From Pseudophaeobacter profundi (lineage in GTDB: Bacteria > Pseudomonadota > Alphaproteobacteria > Rhodobacterales > Rhodobacteraceae): 64,000 nt of DNA. The notes beneath the pieces are model-generated. The model worked only from the letters and a program-made list of their open reading frames with translations. It was not told the origin of the DNA and made no database searches. Location: assembly GCF_029697505.1 (NCBI RefSeq), contig NZ_JARJEF010000007.1, forward strand, positions 62,001-126,000, given 5' to 3'. Shown here one piece after another: positions 34,413 to 44,421 of this stretch; the stretch's first letter is position 1, and every line of letters starts with the position of its first letter. The position numbers and the translations under genes were made by a program.

Positions 34413-35297
34413 TCATAGGCCCTCCCCCTGCGGCAATGGCTGGTGCTGGGCGACGTTTTTGAGATAGGCGGCATCCTCGGGGAACAGCGCCTCCAGTTCC
34501 TCTAGCAGGGCCGCATCGCGGGCGGCCATATGCAGCATGGCCTGAAATTCCGCATCGCTGCGCATCTGCTGCCAGCGCCGATCAGTCTGCAACTCAGCCG
34601 CCGAACTGGCTTGTTTTTGAAACGACGAGCCGCCACCGTAGTGCTGCACCTCGCCCAGACTGTTGTCATGCTGCCCCAGGCCCAGGTCCTGCAGGAACTG
34701 CGCCCGGTAGTCTGCACTGCGCATCCAGCGATCATAGCAGATCGCCACCAGCCCCAGATCCTGTGCCTGCCGGACCAGTCCCAACAGCCGAATATAGCTG
34801 TCGATGGTGCGCAACACGATGCCGTTGCGACGCACCAGAGTGTAGCCGTCATTGGCCTGCATCTTTTTCAGCAAAGAGGCGGACCAATTCAGAAAGCTAC
34901 GATAGATCAGCACATTATGGCTAAACAGGGCCTCATCAAAACGGCCAGACGCCTGCCGGTTGATATCAAATTCAGCCGGGCTGGTGTCCTCATACGAGAC
35001 CAGGAACAGTGCGCCATCGCCAGCATCCTGCGTGACCGAGGCCATGTTACGATTGGCCTTGTGCTGCGGCGCATGGGCACCATTCACCGCAACCCCGCGC
35101 GAGTTTTGCAACGGGTCAGTGCCAGGTTTGCAGTTGTTCAGAAACACCGAACGCCGATTTGGCGCATTGCGCTGCAGCCAGGACAGGATGGCGTGATTAC
35201 CCGACCGCCGCATGCCAAAGACCCGCAGGCTCAGCCCTGGGGTGAACCCCAGCGCCTGCCATTCCTGTGGCAAAGCCTGCGCGTGAGAGATGGCCAT
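34413..35297 (-). CDS. Sulfotransferase-like P-loop protein inside the sdh operon
   Basis: 294 residues from ATG 35297 (a TTG precedes it). VFGMRRSGNHAILSWL near residue 30 is the 5'-phosphosulfate-binding P-loop of a sulfotransferase subgroup, and NVLIYRSFLNWSASLLKK near residue 130 resembles the 3'-phosphate-binding Arg/Ser motif. No signal peptide. It would transfer sulfate from PAPS to an unknown acceptor, by family analogy a carbohydrate or lipid. It sits 63 bp after the lipoprotein gene and 156 bp before sdhB. Confidence 0.65.
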   Translation of the reverse strand: MAISHAQALPQEWQALGFTPGLSLRVFGMRRSGNHAILSWLQRNAPNRRSVFLNNCKPGTDPLQNSRGVAVNGAHAPQHKANRNMASVTQDAGDGALFLVSYEDTSPAEFDINRQASGRFDEALFSHNVLIYRSFLNWSASLLKKMQANDGYTLVRRNGIVLRTIDSYIRLLGLVRQAQDLGLVAICYDRWMRSADYRAQFLQDLGLGQHDNSLGEVQHYGGGSSFQKQASSAAELQTDRRWQQMRSDAEFQAMLHMAARDAALLEELEALFPEDAAYLKNVAQHQPLPQGEGL

Positions 35298-35360
35298 CAA
35301 CAGCCCCCTTCCCGCCCGAAAGAGGCAACGCCCCCCGTGCTTTGCATCACGCAGCCCAAC

Positions 35361-35588
35361 TCAGTACCCCTCTACCAAAGAGGAACGGATGGTTGACCCA
35401 TCCGAGAGGTAAGCCAATGCACGCCGCTGTTCATCCAGGGTGAGGGTTTCCCACAGGGTCGCATCCCCAGGCATCAACGCATAATCTGATGGCAGGGGCA
35501 CCGAAGAGACCTCAGACTCGGCACAGGCCGACAGCAGCAGGGCCGCAAGGCCCAGTGCCAGTAGTTTGATATCCCGGTGCCCTGCCAT
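35361..35588 (-). CDS. Small lipoprotein encoded directly after sdhA
   Basis: 75 residues from ATG 35588, one base after the sdhA stop, so translationally coupled. A lipoprotein signal peptide ends in LLLSAC (lipobox, Cys22), followed by a short acidic mature part of about 54 residues. Likely anchored in the inner or outer membrane. Small genes at this place in Rhodobacterales sdh operons are familiar to me, but the function is unknown. Confidence 0.7.
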   Translation of the reverse strand: MAGHRDIKLLALGLAALLLSACAESEVSSVPLPSDYALMPGDATLWETLTLDEQRRALAYLSDGSTIRSSLVEGY

Positions 35589-35589
35589 A

Positions 35590-37395
35590 TCAGAAAGTCC
35601 GCGCTTTGGGCGCGATCTTGGCCAGGCTGATACCACCTTCGTCTTCGGTGGTAAGCCGATCCAGGATCACCGGGCGATAGGTCAGGTCAACCTTTTCACC
35701 CTCAACCCGGCTGACCGTATGCACGCGCCAGTTTTCATCATCCCGCGTGCTGTAGTCTTCATGCGCGTGGGCACCACGGCTTTCGCGGCGGGCTTCGGCA
35801 CCATGGATCGTCGCCAGGGCGTTAGGCATCAGGTTTGCCAGTTCCAGCGTTTCCATCAGATCCGAGTTCCAGACCAGCGAGCGGTCGGTGACTTTGAGGT
35901 CATCCATCTTGCCCGCGATCACGGTCATCTTCTCGACGCCTTCTTTCAGCGACTTATCTGTGCGGAACACTGCCGCATCGGACTGCATGGTGCGCTGCAT
36001 TTCCAGACGCAGATCCGCAGTGGCAATGCCGCCATTGGCGTTGCGCAGCCCATCAAAGCGATCAAAGGCCTTATCGACCGAGGCCTGGTTCAGCGTCGGA
36101 TTTGGCGCTTCCGCGTCAACGGTTTTACCGGCCCGGATAGCAGCAGCCCGACCAAAGACAACAAGGTCGATCAGCGAGTTGGAGCCCAGACGGTTGGCGC
36201 CATGCACCGAGGCACAGCCTGCTTCGCCCACGGCCATCAGGCCAGGCACAACGGCGGTTGGATTGTCGGCGGTTGGGTTCAGCACTTCACCCCAGTAGTT
36301 GGTCGGAATGCCGCCCATGTTGTAATGCACCGTTGGCAGAACCGGGATCGGTTCCTTGGTGACGTCAACACCGGCAAAGATCTTGGCGCTTTCCGAAATA
36401 CCCGGCAGGCGTTCGGCCAGGGCCTCGGGTGGCAGGTGGCTGAGGTTCAGGTGAATGTGATCACCATGTTCGCCGACGCCGCGGCCTTCGCGAATTTCCA
36501 TGGTCATCGAACGTGACACGTAATCGCGTGGGGCCAGGTCTTTGTACTGGGGCGCGTAGCGCTCCATGAACCGTTCGCCTTCAGAGTTGGTCAGATAGCC
36601 GCCTTCGCCGCGCGCACCCTCGGTGATCAGACAGCCAGAGCCGTAGATGCCGGTGGGGTGGAACTGGACAAATTCCATATCCTGCAGCGCCAGACCGGCC
36701 CGCGCCACCATACCGCCACCGTCACCGGTGCAGGTATGGGCCGAAGTGGCCGAGAAGAAGGCACGGCCATAGCCGCCAGTGGCCAGCACAACCATCTTGG
36801 CGTTGAAGACATGCATGGTGCCATCGTCCAGCTTCCAGCAGACAACACCCTGGCATTCGCCCTCATCCGACATGATCAGGTCGATGGCAAAATATTCGAT
36901 GTAGAATTCAGCGTTGTTCTTCAGCGACTGACCATAAAGCGTGTGCAAAATGGCGTGGCCGGTGCGGTCGGCGGCGGCACAGGTCCGCTGCACCGGGGGG
37001 CCTTCGCCAAATTCGGTGGTATGGCCACCAAAGGGGCGCTGATAGATCTTGCCTTCTTCGGTGCGCGAGAACGGCACGCCGTAATGCTCCAGTTCATACA
37101 CCGCCTTGGGCGCTTCACGGGCGAGGTATTCCATCGCATCCGTGTCGCCCAGCCAGTCAGAGCCCTTGACGGTGTCATACATGTGCCACTGCCAGTTGTC
37201 AGGACCCATGTTCGACAGCGAGGCAGCAATGCCGCCCTGTGCCGCAACCGTATGGGACCGGGTTGGGAAAACCTTGGTCACACAGGCGGTGCGCAGCCCC
37301 TGTTCCGCCATGCCAAGCGTTGCGCGCAGACCGGCCCCGCCGGCACCCACGACCACGACGTCATAGTCATGCGTCTCGTATTCGTATGCAGCCAT
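35590..37395 (-). CDS. sdhA: Succinate dehydrogenase flavoprotein subunit
   Basis: 601 residues. FAD Rossmann start [16 protein letters not shown], covalent flavin His in [12 protein letters not shown], active-site [12 protein letters not shown] and the catalytic Arg in [15 protein letters not shown] near the C-terminal half. It oxidises succinate to fumarate. Codes 12 bp after sdhD. Confidence 0.98.
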   Translation of the reverse strand: MAAYEYETHDYDVVVVGAGGAGLRATLGMAEQGLRTACVTKVFPTRSHTVAAQGGIAASLSNMGPDNWQWHMYDTVKGSDWLGDTDAMEYLAREAPKAVYELEHYGVPFSRTEEGKIYQRPFGGHTTEFGEGPPVQRTCAAADRTGHAILHTLYGQSLKNNAEFYIEYFAIDLIMSDEGECQGVVCWKLDDGTMHVFNAKMVVLATGGYGRAFFSATSAHTCTGDGGGMVARAGLALQDMEFVQFHPTGIYGSGCLITEGARGEGGYLTNSEGERFMERYAPQYKDLAPRDYVSRSMTMEIREGRGVGEHGDHIHLNLSHLPPEALAERLPGISESAKIFAGVDVTKEPIPVLPTVHYNMGGIPTNYWGEVLNPTADNPTAVVPGLMAVGEAGCASVHGANRLGSNSLIDLVVFGRAAAIRAGKTVDAEAPNPTLNQASVDKAFDRFDGLRNANGGIATADLRLEMQRTMQSDAAVFRTDKSLKEGVEKMTVIAGKMDDLKVTDRSLVWNSDLMETLELANLMPNALATIHGAEARRESRGAHAHEDYSTRDDENWRVHTVSRVEGEKVDLTYRPVILDRLTTEDEGGISLAKIAPKARTF

Positions 37396-37407
37396 ATTTA
37401 TTGTCCC

Positions 37408-37779
37408 TTACAGCGCGATCTTGCCCAGGGCGAACAGCCCGGTGGCGATTGTGGCATAGCTCAGGCCGATCACAAACATGATCAGCGCCTTGCGCATAGA
37501 GCCCTGCGCATAGTCTTCGATCATCATCTGCGCGCCCTTGTTAAAGTGCATCACACCAGCATAAAGCGTGAGCCCCGTCAGAATGGCTGGAAAGGGCCGC
37601 GCAAATGTCGCCAGCACCTCTTCCTGCGTGCCACCAATGGCAGAGCCAACGACATAGAGAAAGGTGGGGACCAAAAAGGCCAGCGCCACGGCGCTTACCT
37701 GCATGTACCAGTGATGCTGGGTTCCGGTGCCAGCGGCCCCTTTGCCCTCGGCGCGTTTACGAGCGGTCAAATAACGCAT
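37408..37779 (-). CDS. sdhD: Succinate dehydrogenase membrane anchor subunit
   Basis: 123 residues from ATG 37779 behind AGGAGG. Three membrane helices (VSAVALAFLVPTFLYVV, AILTGLTLYAGVMHF, ALIMFVIGLSYATIATGLF). The H in GVMHFNKGAQMMIEDYA is the likely haem/quinone region and the D-Y pair is typical of SdhD. Inner membrane. Confidence 0.95.
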   Translation of the reverse strand: MRYLTARKRAEGKGAAGTGTQHHWYMQVSAVALAFLVPTFLYVVGSAIGGTQEEVLATFARPFPAILTGLTLYAGVMHFNKGAQMMIEDYAQGSMRKALIMFVIGLSYATIATGLFALGKIAL

Positions 37780-37789
37780 GTTTGCCTCC

Positions 37790-38173
37790 TTAAACCACAA
37801 GCACGGTAATAATGGTGAGGATGACGGAACCGATCATCATGCCCCAACCCAGTTTTTCGGCGGTCTCGATGTCCAGCCCGTGACCGGCATCAAAATAGAG
37901 ATGACGCAGACCGGCAAGAAAGTGATACCAGACGCCCAGTGTCGACAGCACCAGCACGATATCGCCAAACCAAGAGGTCATCACCCCGTTGGCAGTGGCA
38001 AAGTAGGCAGGCGAGGTCGCCGCCGCGAGGAGCCACCAGACAATCAACATCACAGAGATGATAAGCGCATTGCCCGTGATCCGGGTGAGGATCGAGGACA
38101 TAGAGGTCATCTGCGGGCGATAGATCGACAAATGTGGCGAAAGCGGGCGATTGCCCCGATTTACATCGGCCAT
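37790..38173 (-). CDS. sdhC: Succinate dehydrogenase cytochrome b556 subunit
   Basis: 127 residues. RPLSPHLSIYRPQMTSMSSI is the family signature near the N-terminus (quinone site), and HFLAGLRHLYFDAGHG carries the haem-ligand His region. Three membrane helices. First gene of the sdhCDA unit; the paired GTGATCAC sites lie 115-143 bp upstream of its ATG. Confidence 0.96.
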   Translation of the reverse strand: MADVNRGNRPLSPHLSIYRPQMTSMSSILTRITGNALIISVMLIVWWLLAAATSPAYFATANGVMTSWFGDIVLVLSTLGVWYHFLAGLRHLYFDAGHGLDIETAEKLGWGMMIGSVILTIITVLVV

Positions 38174-38287
38174 GTTGGCTCCTTTCCAGTTAGCTGAAGC
38201 CGTTTTAGCGGTTTTTTACGTCCTGTCACGCAAACAGCGGGTAAATTTCTGCGGTAATTTGACCAGATTTGCAAAAAAACGCATTTC

Positions 38288-38316
38288 GTGATCACAGGCT
38301 GCTGCCCAGTGATCAC
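38288..38316. promoter_or_regulatory. Paired GTGATCAC operator upstream of sdhC
   Basis: Two perfect 8-bp palindromes, GTGATCAC, at 38288-38295 and 38309-38316, 21 bp centre to centre (two helical turns). The same pair with identical spacing is found upstream of sucC at 44281-44309. The proximal site is 115 bp from the sdhC start codon (113 bp at sucC). Confidence 0.7.
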
Positions 38317-38334
38317 AAAACTGTCTTACTAAAA

Positions 38335-39144
38335 TTATTTTGCAGAATCAGCCCCCCTTTGTGCGATTTTCTGCAAACCCACCTCAGTTGGCCAATTCTC
38401 AGCCCCCTGCGCCGATCCCTGCGTGCCGCCTGACGCGGGTTCCGACGCAGGCGACATACCGCGTTGGTGCCCGGCTGTTTTGCGCGCGATTTCACGTACC
38501 AGCTTGCGGCGGATTTTGTCCGGATAATCGGCAAATCGGTGCGCTGTTTCGACAAAGGCTCCCTCGCCCCGGATTACATGTTCGTAGAAATATGCGGTCA
38601 GGTCCGGCGCGCTTTGCTCGATTGCGATGGCGTTGACGGTGATCCCCGCCGCGCGCAACATCGGCTTCAGGGTTGCCGGTTCCACCCCCTCGTTTGACGG
38701 CCCATCGCCAGACAGGTCAATCACCCGTCGGCTGCAATCCGGTGCCTGGGAAAACTGGTTCAGCCCCAACAACAGCGCCTCGCCCAACGCGGTGGAAAAG
38801 TTGCGCCAGGGGCGCGGTGCCGCCTCAATCGCCTGGGCCAGGGCTTCGACATCGTCAAAACTGCCAATCGTGGTCCAGGGAATAGAAACTTCCTGCCGCG
38901 CCCGCCCGGACCACTGGATCAGGCTCACCTGCGCTTTGGCGATCACCAGCGCCTCGGACACCACGCCGTCGCGCAGCCCAGCCGCAAGACCATCCATCTG
39001 GATGCGATATTCAGTGGCATCCACCGAGCCGGACACATCCACAGCCAGCACCAGCGCCAAATCGCAGGCCTGCGCCGGTAACGGCAGCAACGCCGCCACC
39101 GCCAGAAACAGGCGGGCTGACAACAGATGGGCAGTGATCCTCAT
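38335..39144 (-). CDS. DUF1194 exported von Willebrand A-like protein
   Basis: 269 residues from ATG 39144. A signal peptide (AHLLSARLFLAVAALLPLPAQA) precedes a VWA-type fold with a MIDAS-like DVSGSVD and SGDGPSNEG. This is the usual DUF1194 pattern, periplasmic with a metal-ion adhesion site. The C-terminal 50 residues are Ser/Gly/Ala-rich and probably disordered. Its stop lies 19 bp before the GTGATCAC pair, so sdhC is likely to have its own promoter here. Confidence 0.87.
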   Translation of the reverse strand: MRITAHLLSARLFLAVAALLPLPAQACDLALVLAVDVSGSVDATEYRIQMDGLAAGLRDGVVSEALVIAKAQVSLIQWSGRARQEVSIPWTTIGSFDDVEALAQAIEAAPRPWRNFSTALGEALLLGLNQFSQAPDCSRRVIDLSGDGPSNEGVEPATLKPMLRAAGITVNAIAIEQSAPDLTAYFYEHVIRGEGAFVETAHRFADYPDKIRRKLVREIARKTAGHQRGMSPASEPASGGTQGSAQGAENWPTEVGLQKIAQRGADSAK

Positions 39145-39219
39145 GCCAGCAAGCCTAGGATGTCCTGCCCGCTGCGTCATCCCCGCAGCGGGCAGGACAC
39201 AGCGTTTTGAAGATAGCCG

Positions 39220-40266
39220 TTATTTCGGCATCAAGGCCCAGTAATCCAGATCCAGCAGCACCTCGGGCAGGTATTTGCCATCATTGCCCTTCAGCACAAA
39301 GGGATCACCGCCCGAGGTGGCGACCAGCCGCAAGCGAATGGCGCCAACGCCGGGGGCATCGGTATCGGCCTTGTCCAGCACCTCGGACCAGGCCCGGATG
39401 GTGGTGCCGGACAGGCAGGGATTGGCATGGGCACCGCCATTCAGCCCCACGATCATCTGCGCATTGGCCAGCCCATTGAAGGACAGGGCCCGCGCCATGG
39501 AAATTACATGCCCGCCATAGATCAGCCGGGTGCCATCGGGCCGCGCCGTGGTGTCGAAATGTACCTTAGCAGTGTTCTGCCACAGGCGGGTAGCCAGCAT
39601 ATGCTCGGCCTCTTCAATGGTGACACCATCCACGTGGTTGATGGTCTCGCCCACTTCATAGTCGCCCCAGCGGTGGGCTTCGCCCGCCTGGGTATAATCG
39701 TAACCGGTGAAGTCCAGTCCCGCAGGCAATACCAGTTGATCGGCAGGAATGACCTTGGCCAGATCCGGGATCACCGTGTCCGGCGCGGGCGCGTCGAGGT
39801 TGTGTTTGCGCACCATCACCCAGCGCACATATTCCATCACCACCTCGTCGCGCTGGTTCAGGCCACGCGTGCGCACATAGACAACGCCGGATTTGCCGTT
39901 TGAGTTCTGCTTGACGCCGATCACCTCACTTGTCGCGCGCAGGGTGTCGCCCTCGTAAACCGGCAACAGCCAGCGCCCCTCGGCGTAGCCCAGATTGGCC
40001 ACCGCGTTCAGCGAAATATCAGGTACCGTCTTGCCAAAGACGATGTGAAAGGCCGCCAGATCGTCCAGTGGTGCCTTGGGCAGACCAGAGCGGCGGGCAA
40101 ATTCATCAGAAGAATATAGCGCATGGCGCGCCGGATAGAGCGCGTGATACAGCGCCCGTTCTCCGCCCGAGACGGTGCGCGGCACCGCATGGGCGATCAC
40201 ATCGCCCAAGGCATAGTCTTCAAAAAATCGGCCCGGATTTGTTTTTGCCGCTCTGGTCTTGGTCAT
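39220..40266 (-). CDS. mch: Mesaconyl-CoA hydratase (MaoC-type)
   Basis: 348 residues, two hot-dog (MaoC) domains in tandem (FFEDYALGDVIAHAVPRTV; GDYEVGETINHVDGVTIEEAEH). Length and sequence fit the ethylmalonyl-CoA pathway hydratase that converts mesaconyl-CoA to beta-methylmalyl-CoA. The position beside mcl2, mdh and sdh is the same as in Rhodobacter sphaeroides, which supports the call. The ATG overlaps the DUF1737 stop by one base. Confidence 0.88.
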   Translation of the reverse strand: MTKTRAAKTNPGRFFEDYALGDVIAHAVPRTVSGGERALYHALYPARHALYSSDEFARRSGLPKAPLDDLAAFHIVFGKTVPDISLNAVANLGYAEGRWLLPVYEGDTLRATSEVIGVKQNSNGKSGVVYVRTRGLNQRDEVVMEYVRWVMVRKHNLDAPAPDTVIPDLAKVIPADQLVLPAGLDFTGYDYTQAGEAHRWGDYEVGETINHVDGVTIEEAEHMLATRLWQNTAKVHFDTTARPDGTRLIYGGHVISMARALSFNGLANAQMIVGLNGGAHANPCLSGTTIRAWSEVLDKADTDAPGVGAIRLRLVATSGGDPFVLKGNDGKYLPEVLLDLDYWALMPK

Positions 40267-40469
40267 CAGTGTTCTCCCAGTTTTGTCTCGGGGGTGTAGG
40301 TGCCGTCCACCTCTTTCACCACTGACTGACCGCAGCGCATGATGCCTTTGACAGGGTCAAAGGTCTGGGTGGGGCTGCCATAGAGCGCCCAGCCCTTGTT
40401 CAGCGCATCGGTCACTTTGTGACAAAAGGCAGAGGTGTCGTCTTCACTCAAAAAACGGTAGAGTTTCAT
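40266..40469 (-). CDS. DUF1737 small protein
   Basis: 67 residues, MKLYRFLSEDDTSAFCHKV, then NKGWALYGSPT, the core of the DUF1737 family of short alpha/beta proteins. Its stop shares a base with the mch start (TGATG), and it follows nnrU by 3 bp. Role unknown; coupling to mch suggests linked expression. Confidence 0.85.
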   Translation of the reverse strand: MKLYRFLSEDDTSAFCHKVTDALNKGWALYGSPTQTFDPVKGIMRCGQSVVKEVDGTYTPETKLGEH

Positions 40470-40472
40470 ATC

Positions 40473-41024
40473 TCAGCCCCCCGGAAAGGGGGAGGGGCCG
40501 ACCATCCCGTGCACATAGCCTATCACCGCCAGCAGCACGACAGAGGCCACCAAGAACATCGCATCCTTGGCAATGCTGCCTTTGGGATTGGGGGTCCAGT
40601 TGGGTTCTGCCCGGTTGATCACAACCATTTCAGCCAGCGCCCAGGCCAGCAGGCCACCAAACAGCACAAAGGACGCCGGATCCCAGTTTACCAGCAGGTG
40701 GGCAACCGCCCAGAGCGCAAAGCCGGTCAGCATAGGGTGACGCATCTTGTAGAAGATCGCGCCCTTGCTGGGGCCAGGGCTGGTAAAATACAGCGCAATC
40801 AGCATCAGCAGATTGTTGATATGCTGCAAAAACGGCGGGAACAGCGCCAGATCGTAGCTCTCGGCGGAACGATAGCCCAGAACCATCAGCACAATGCTGA
40901 TCACCAGAGCAACGGCGACAAGACCCTTGCCCTTGTTGCCCATTGGTTCACGGATGCCGGGGGCCAGGCGCTTGAACAGATGCGCCGCCCACCACAGCAG
41001 GATGCCTAGGACCAGAAGTGTCAT
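40473..41024 (-). CDS. NnrU-family membrane protein
   Basis: 183 residues with about five membrane helices. IFYKMRHPMLTGFALWAVAHLL and the INRAEPNWTPNPK loop are NnrU family marks; the fold resembles isoprenylcysteine methyltransferase-like membrane enzymes. NnrU was named for denitrification regulons, but no denitrification genes occur here. Located 35 bp after mcl2, in the same leftward unit. Confidence 0.85.
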   Translation of the reverse strand: MTLLVLGILLWWAAHLFKRLAPGIREPMGNKGKGLVAVALVISIVLMVLGYRSAESYDLALFPPFLQHINNLLMLIALYFTSPGPSKGAIFYKMRHPMLTGFALWAVAHLLVNWDPASFVLFGGLLAWALAEMVVINRAEPNWTPNPKGSIAKDAMFLVASVVLLAVIGYVHGMVGPSPFPGG

Positions 41025-41042
41025 GTCAGTCTCCTAATAGAT

Positions 41043-41057
41043 GTTAACTTGGTTAAC
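41043..41057. promoter_or_regulatory. GTTAAC-N3-GTTAAC dyad between mcl2 and nnrU
   Basis: Two perfect GTTAAC palindromes (41043-41048 and 41052-41057) separated by TTG. It lies in the 35-bp gap ahead of the nnrU start. Could be an operator; not found elsewhere by eye. Confidence 0.3.
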
Positions 41058-41059
41058 AC

Positions 41060-41914
41060 CTAGGCGGAAAACGCAGCGATTGCATCCGCTTTTGCAAGAA
41101 TTTCTCGTGCCGTCGCAACATGCAGATTTTCGACGATCTTACCGTCAACCACCGCGACCCCCTGCCCCGAGGCCTCGACCGCGTCGAAGGCTTCGATTTG
41201 GCGGCGGGCCAGATCAATTTCATCCGCACTGGGGGCAAAGGCATCATTGGCAACGTCAACCTGGGCCGGGTGGATCAGTGTCTTGCCATCAAAGCCCATA
41301 TCGCGCCCCTGGGTACATTCGGCAAACAGGCCGTCGTTGTCCTTGAATGCATTGTAGACGCCATCGACAATCACCAGCCCCTCGGCCTTGGCCGCCAGCA
41401 GGCACAGGCCAAGCCCCGCCATCATCGGCAAGCGATCAGGGCGGAACCGGGTCTGCAGCTCTTTGGCCAGATCATTGGTTCCCATGACCATGCCCTGCAA
41501 TTTTGGGTGGGCGGCGATCGCGGCGGCGTTCAACATGCCGCGCGGCGTCTCCATCATGGCCCAAAGCGGTTTATCCCCGGTCAGCGCCGCCAACGCATCC
41601 AGATCCGCCGGGCTAGAGACCTTGGGCAGCAGGACCGCATCGCAGTCCATCGCGGCAGCGGCGCGGGCGTCAGCCTCGCCCCAGGGCGTGTCAAACCCGT
41701 TGATCCGCACGATCTTCATCCGGGCGCCATAGCCGCCTTCCCGCAGCGCCGCACTCAGCGTGTCGCGCGCATTGTCCTTTTCCTCAACCGAGACTGCATC
41801 CTCAAGATCAAAGATCACCGCATCCACCGGCAAGGTTTTGGCCTTTTCCAGTGCGCGCGGCTTGGAACCGGGAATGTAGAGTACCGAACGATAAGGGCGA
41901 ATGCGCGGGTCCAT
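41060..41914 (-). CDS. mcl2: (3S)-Malyl-CoA thioesterase (CitE-like)
   Basis: 284 residues of the CitE/malyl-CoA lyase fold. SVLYIPGSKPRALEKA, metal- and substrate-binding VIFDLEDAV, MMETPRGMLNA, and GFDGKTLIHPAQV are all present. It is shorter than Mcl1 lyases (about 318 residues) and occupies the R. sphaeroides mcl2 position beside mch and mdh. Mcl2 hydrolyses (3S)-malyl-CoA to malate and CoA, finishing glyoxylate plus acetyl-CoA assimilation. A lyase activity is the alternative. Confidence 0.75.
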   Translation of the reverse strand: MDPRIRPYRSVLYIPGSKPRALEKAKTLPVDAVIFDLEDAVSVEEKDNARDTLSAALREGGYGARMKIVRINGFDTPWGEADARAAAAMDCDAVLLPKVSSPADLDALAALTGDKPLWAMMETPRGMLNAAAIAAHPKLQGMVMGTNDLAKELQTRFRPDRLPMMAGLGLCLLAAKAEGLVIVDGVYNAFKDNDGLFAECTQGRDMGFDGKTLIHPAQVDVANDAFAPSADEIDLARRQIEAFDAVEASGQGVAVVDGKIVENLHVATAREILAKADAIAAFSA

Positions 41915-42367
41915 CAGAAAATCTCCAGGTTATTTTGTTGCGCAAACGGCTATAGATTCGGATCATTACTTTCAAGTGCGATCACGCCGCATTGCAGAAA
42001 AAGCGCAAATGCCGCTAGGTAACACGCCTGCGCGTAACAATAAAATTTTACCCCTTAGTCTTCGACAGGACTGGCACGGCGGATTAACCATTTCTCAAAA
42101 TGTCCTTGGCAAACTTTTCTTATCGCAACGACCTTCAGGTCGGGGATCTCATCCGGTTCAAAACCTTATTTTCAAAGGCCAGAGCCACTCCAAGATCATC
42201 CCCCGCGTGGGCAGAAAGCCCGCTTTAGTAGAGACTGGGCCAAAGGCCCGCATAACGATTACGTCAATGGAAAACGGCCCCAGATCTGATGGGTACGCAG
42301 AGAGGTCAAGTGACCCCTCTCTCTCGGCTCGGGCATTCCGCATAGGGTAAAACCCAAGGAGAAGACG
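41915..42367. other. Divergent intergenic region, mcl2 / small exported protein
   Basis: 453 bp without a gene I can support. It must hold the leftward promoter of mcl2 and the rightward promoter of the gene at 42368. AT-rich tracts at 42040-42060 and 42095-42120, and small hairpins such as CGACCT/AGGTCG (42129-42142) and GGGCC/GGCCC (42238-42250), are visible. The 149-codon ORF through it has no ribosome site or family resemblance. Confidence 0.5.
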
Positions 42368-42685
42368 ATGTTGAAAACTGTACTTGGCCTGTCCGTGCTG
42401 GGCTTTACCTTTGGCCTGATGACCGCCGCCCCCGTTGCCGCCCAGAGCCGCAACTGTGCCCCCCGCAAGGTTGTTGTTGAACGCCTGGCAGAAAAATATG
42501 GCGAAAGCCGTCAGGCCATCGGTATTGGTCAGCAGGGCATGGTCATGGAAACCTTTGCCTCGGCCGAAAGCGGCAGCTGGACAATCACCGTCACCCTGCC
42601 AACCGGCATGACCTGCCTGATGGCGTCAGGCCAGTCCTTTGAGGCCCTGGCAGAAGCTATCCCAACGGTTGACAACGACGCCTGA
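42368..42685 (+). CDS. Small exported protein of unknown function
   Basis: 105 residues with strong SD AAGGAGAAG. A signal peptide (TVLGLSVLGFTFGLMTAAPVAA, cleavage before QSRNC) and a mature part with two Cys (NCAPRKVVVERLAEKYGESR and GMTCLMASGQSFEAL) that could form a disulfide. Periplasmic. I recognise it only as a Roseobacter-type conserved hypothetical. Stands alone between mcl2 and mdh. Confidence 0.75.
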   Translation: MLKTVLGLSVLGFTFGLMTAAPVAAQSRNCAPRKVVVERLAEKYGESRQAIGIGQQGMVMETFASAESGSWTITVTLPTGMTCLMASGQSFEALAEAIPTVDNDA

Positions 42686-44024
<1,339 letters not shown>

Positions 44025-44079
44025 GTCGAACAACAGGGCTGATCTGTTCCACCAGACAGGTCAGCGCAACAAGATCCCG

Positions 44080-44111
44080 ATGCACGCTCCGACCTGGGGC
44101 GTGCATTTTTT
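44080..44111 (+). terminator. Intrinsic terminator of mdh
   Basis: ATGCACGCTCC (44080-44090) pairs with GGGGCGTGCAT (44096-44106), one T-G pair, followed by TTTTTT. Confidence 0.9.
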
Positions 44112-44421
44112 CGTGCCGCCTGTTTCACCATTACCTACGATCTGCCCCAGGCAAACCTGCGGACCTCGATGGGACCGCAGGGACCGCCGCCAGCCAGTGT
44201 CGCACGGCATTTGCCGATATGGCACTTTGTCGCCTTTTTCCAATCATCACGAATCAAACAAATTGAGCTATCGAATGTTTGTGATCACACGCTGGAAAGC
44301 CGTGATCACAAAACCGGAAAATCTTCATCATTTCCCCGCGCGCCTTCAAAAAAGCCTTTAAAGATTTGCCATATGACGGCGTTATGACAAAGATAATTGA
44401 AGCCAGACGGGACAGTTTCTC
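44112..44421. other. Intergenic region before sucC
   Basis: 310 bp between the mdh terminator and sucC. It holds the GTGATCAC pair (44281-44309) and, nearer the gene, a possible promoter TTGCCA (44366-44371), 17-bp spacer, AAAGAT (44389-44394). The stretch 44230-44400 is clearly more AT-rich than its surroundings. Confidence 0.5.
44281..44309. promoter_or_regulatory. Paired GTGATCAC operator upstream of sucC
   Basis: GTGATCAC at 44281-44288 and 44302-44309, 21 bp centre to centre and 113 bp before the sucC ATG. Matches the sdhC pair (38288-38316) in core, spacing and distance. Flanks also agree in part, with TTT before one outer site and ACAAAA after the other. Confidence 0.7.

Noticed and set aside
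40473-41024. Denitrification locus suggested by NnrU
   Set aside because: No nor, nir, nos or FNR-type genes nearby; the family name alone is not evidence.
41901-42350. 149-codon ORF in the mcl2 divergent gap
   Set aside because: No SD, no recognisable domain, overlaps the mcl2 start and the promoter area of the next gene.
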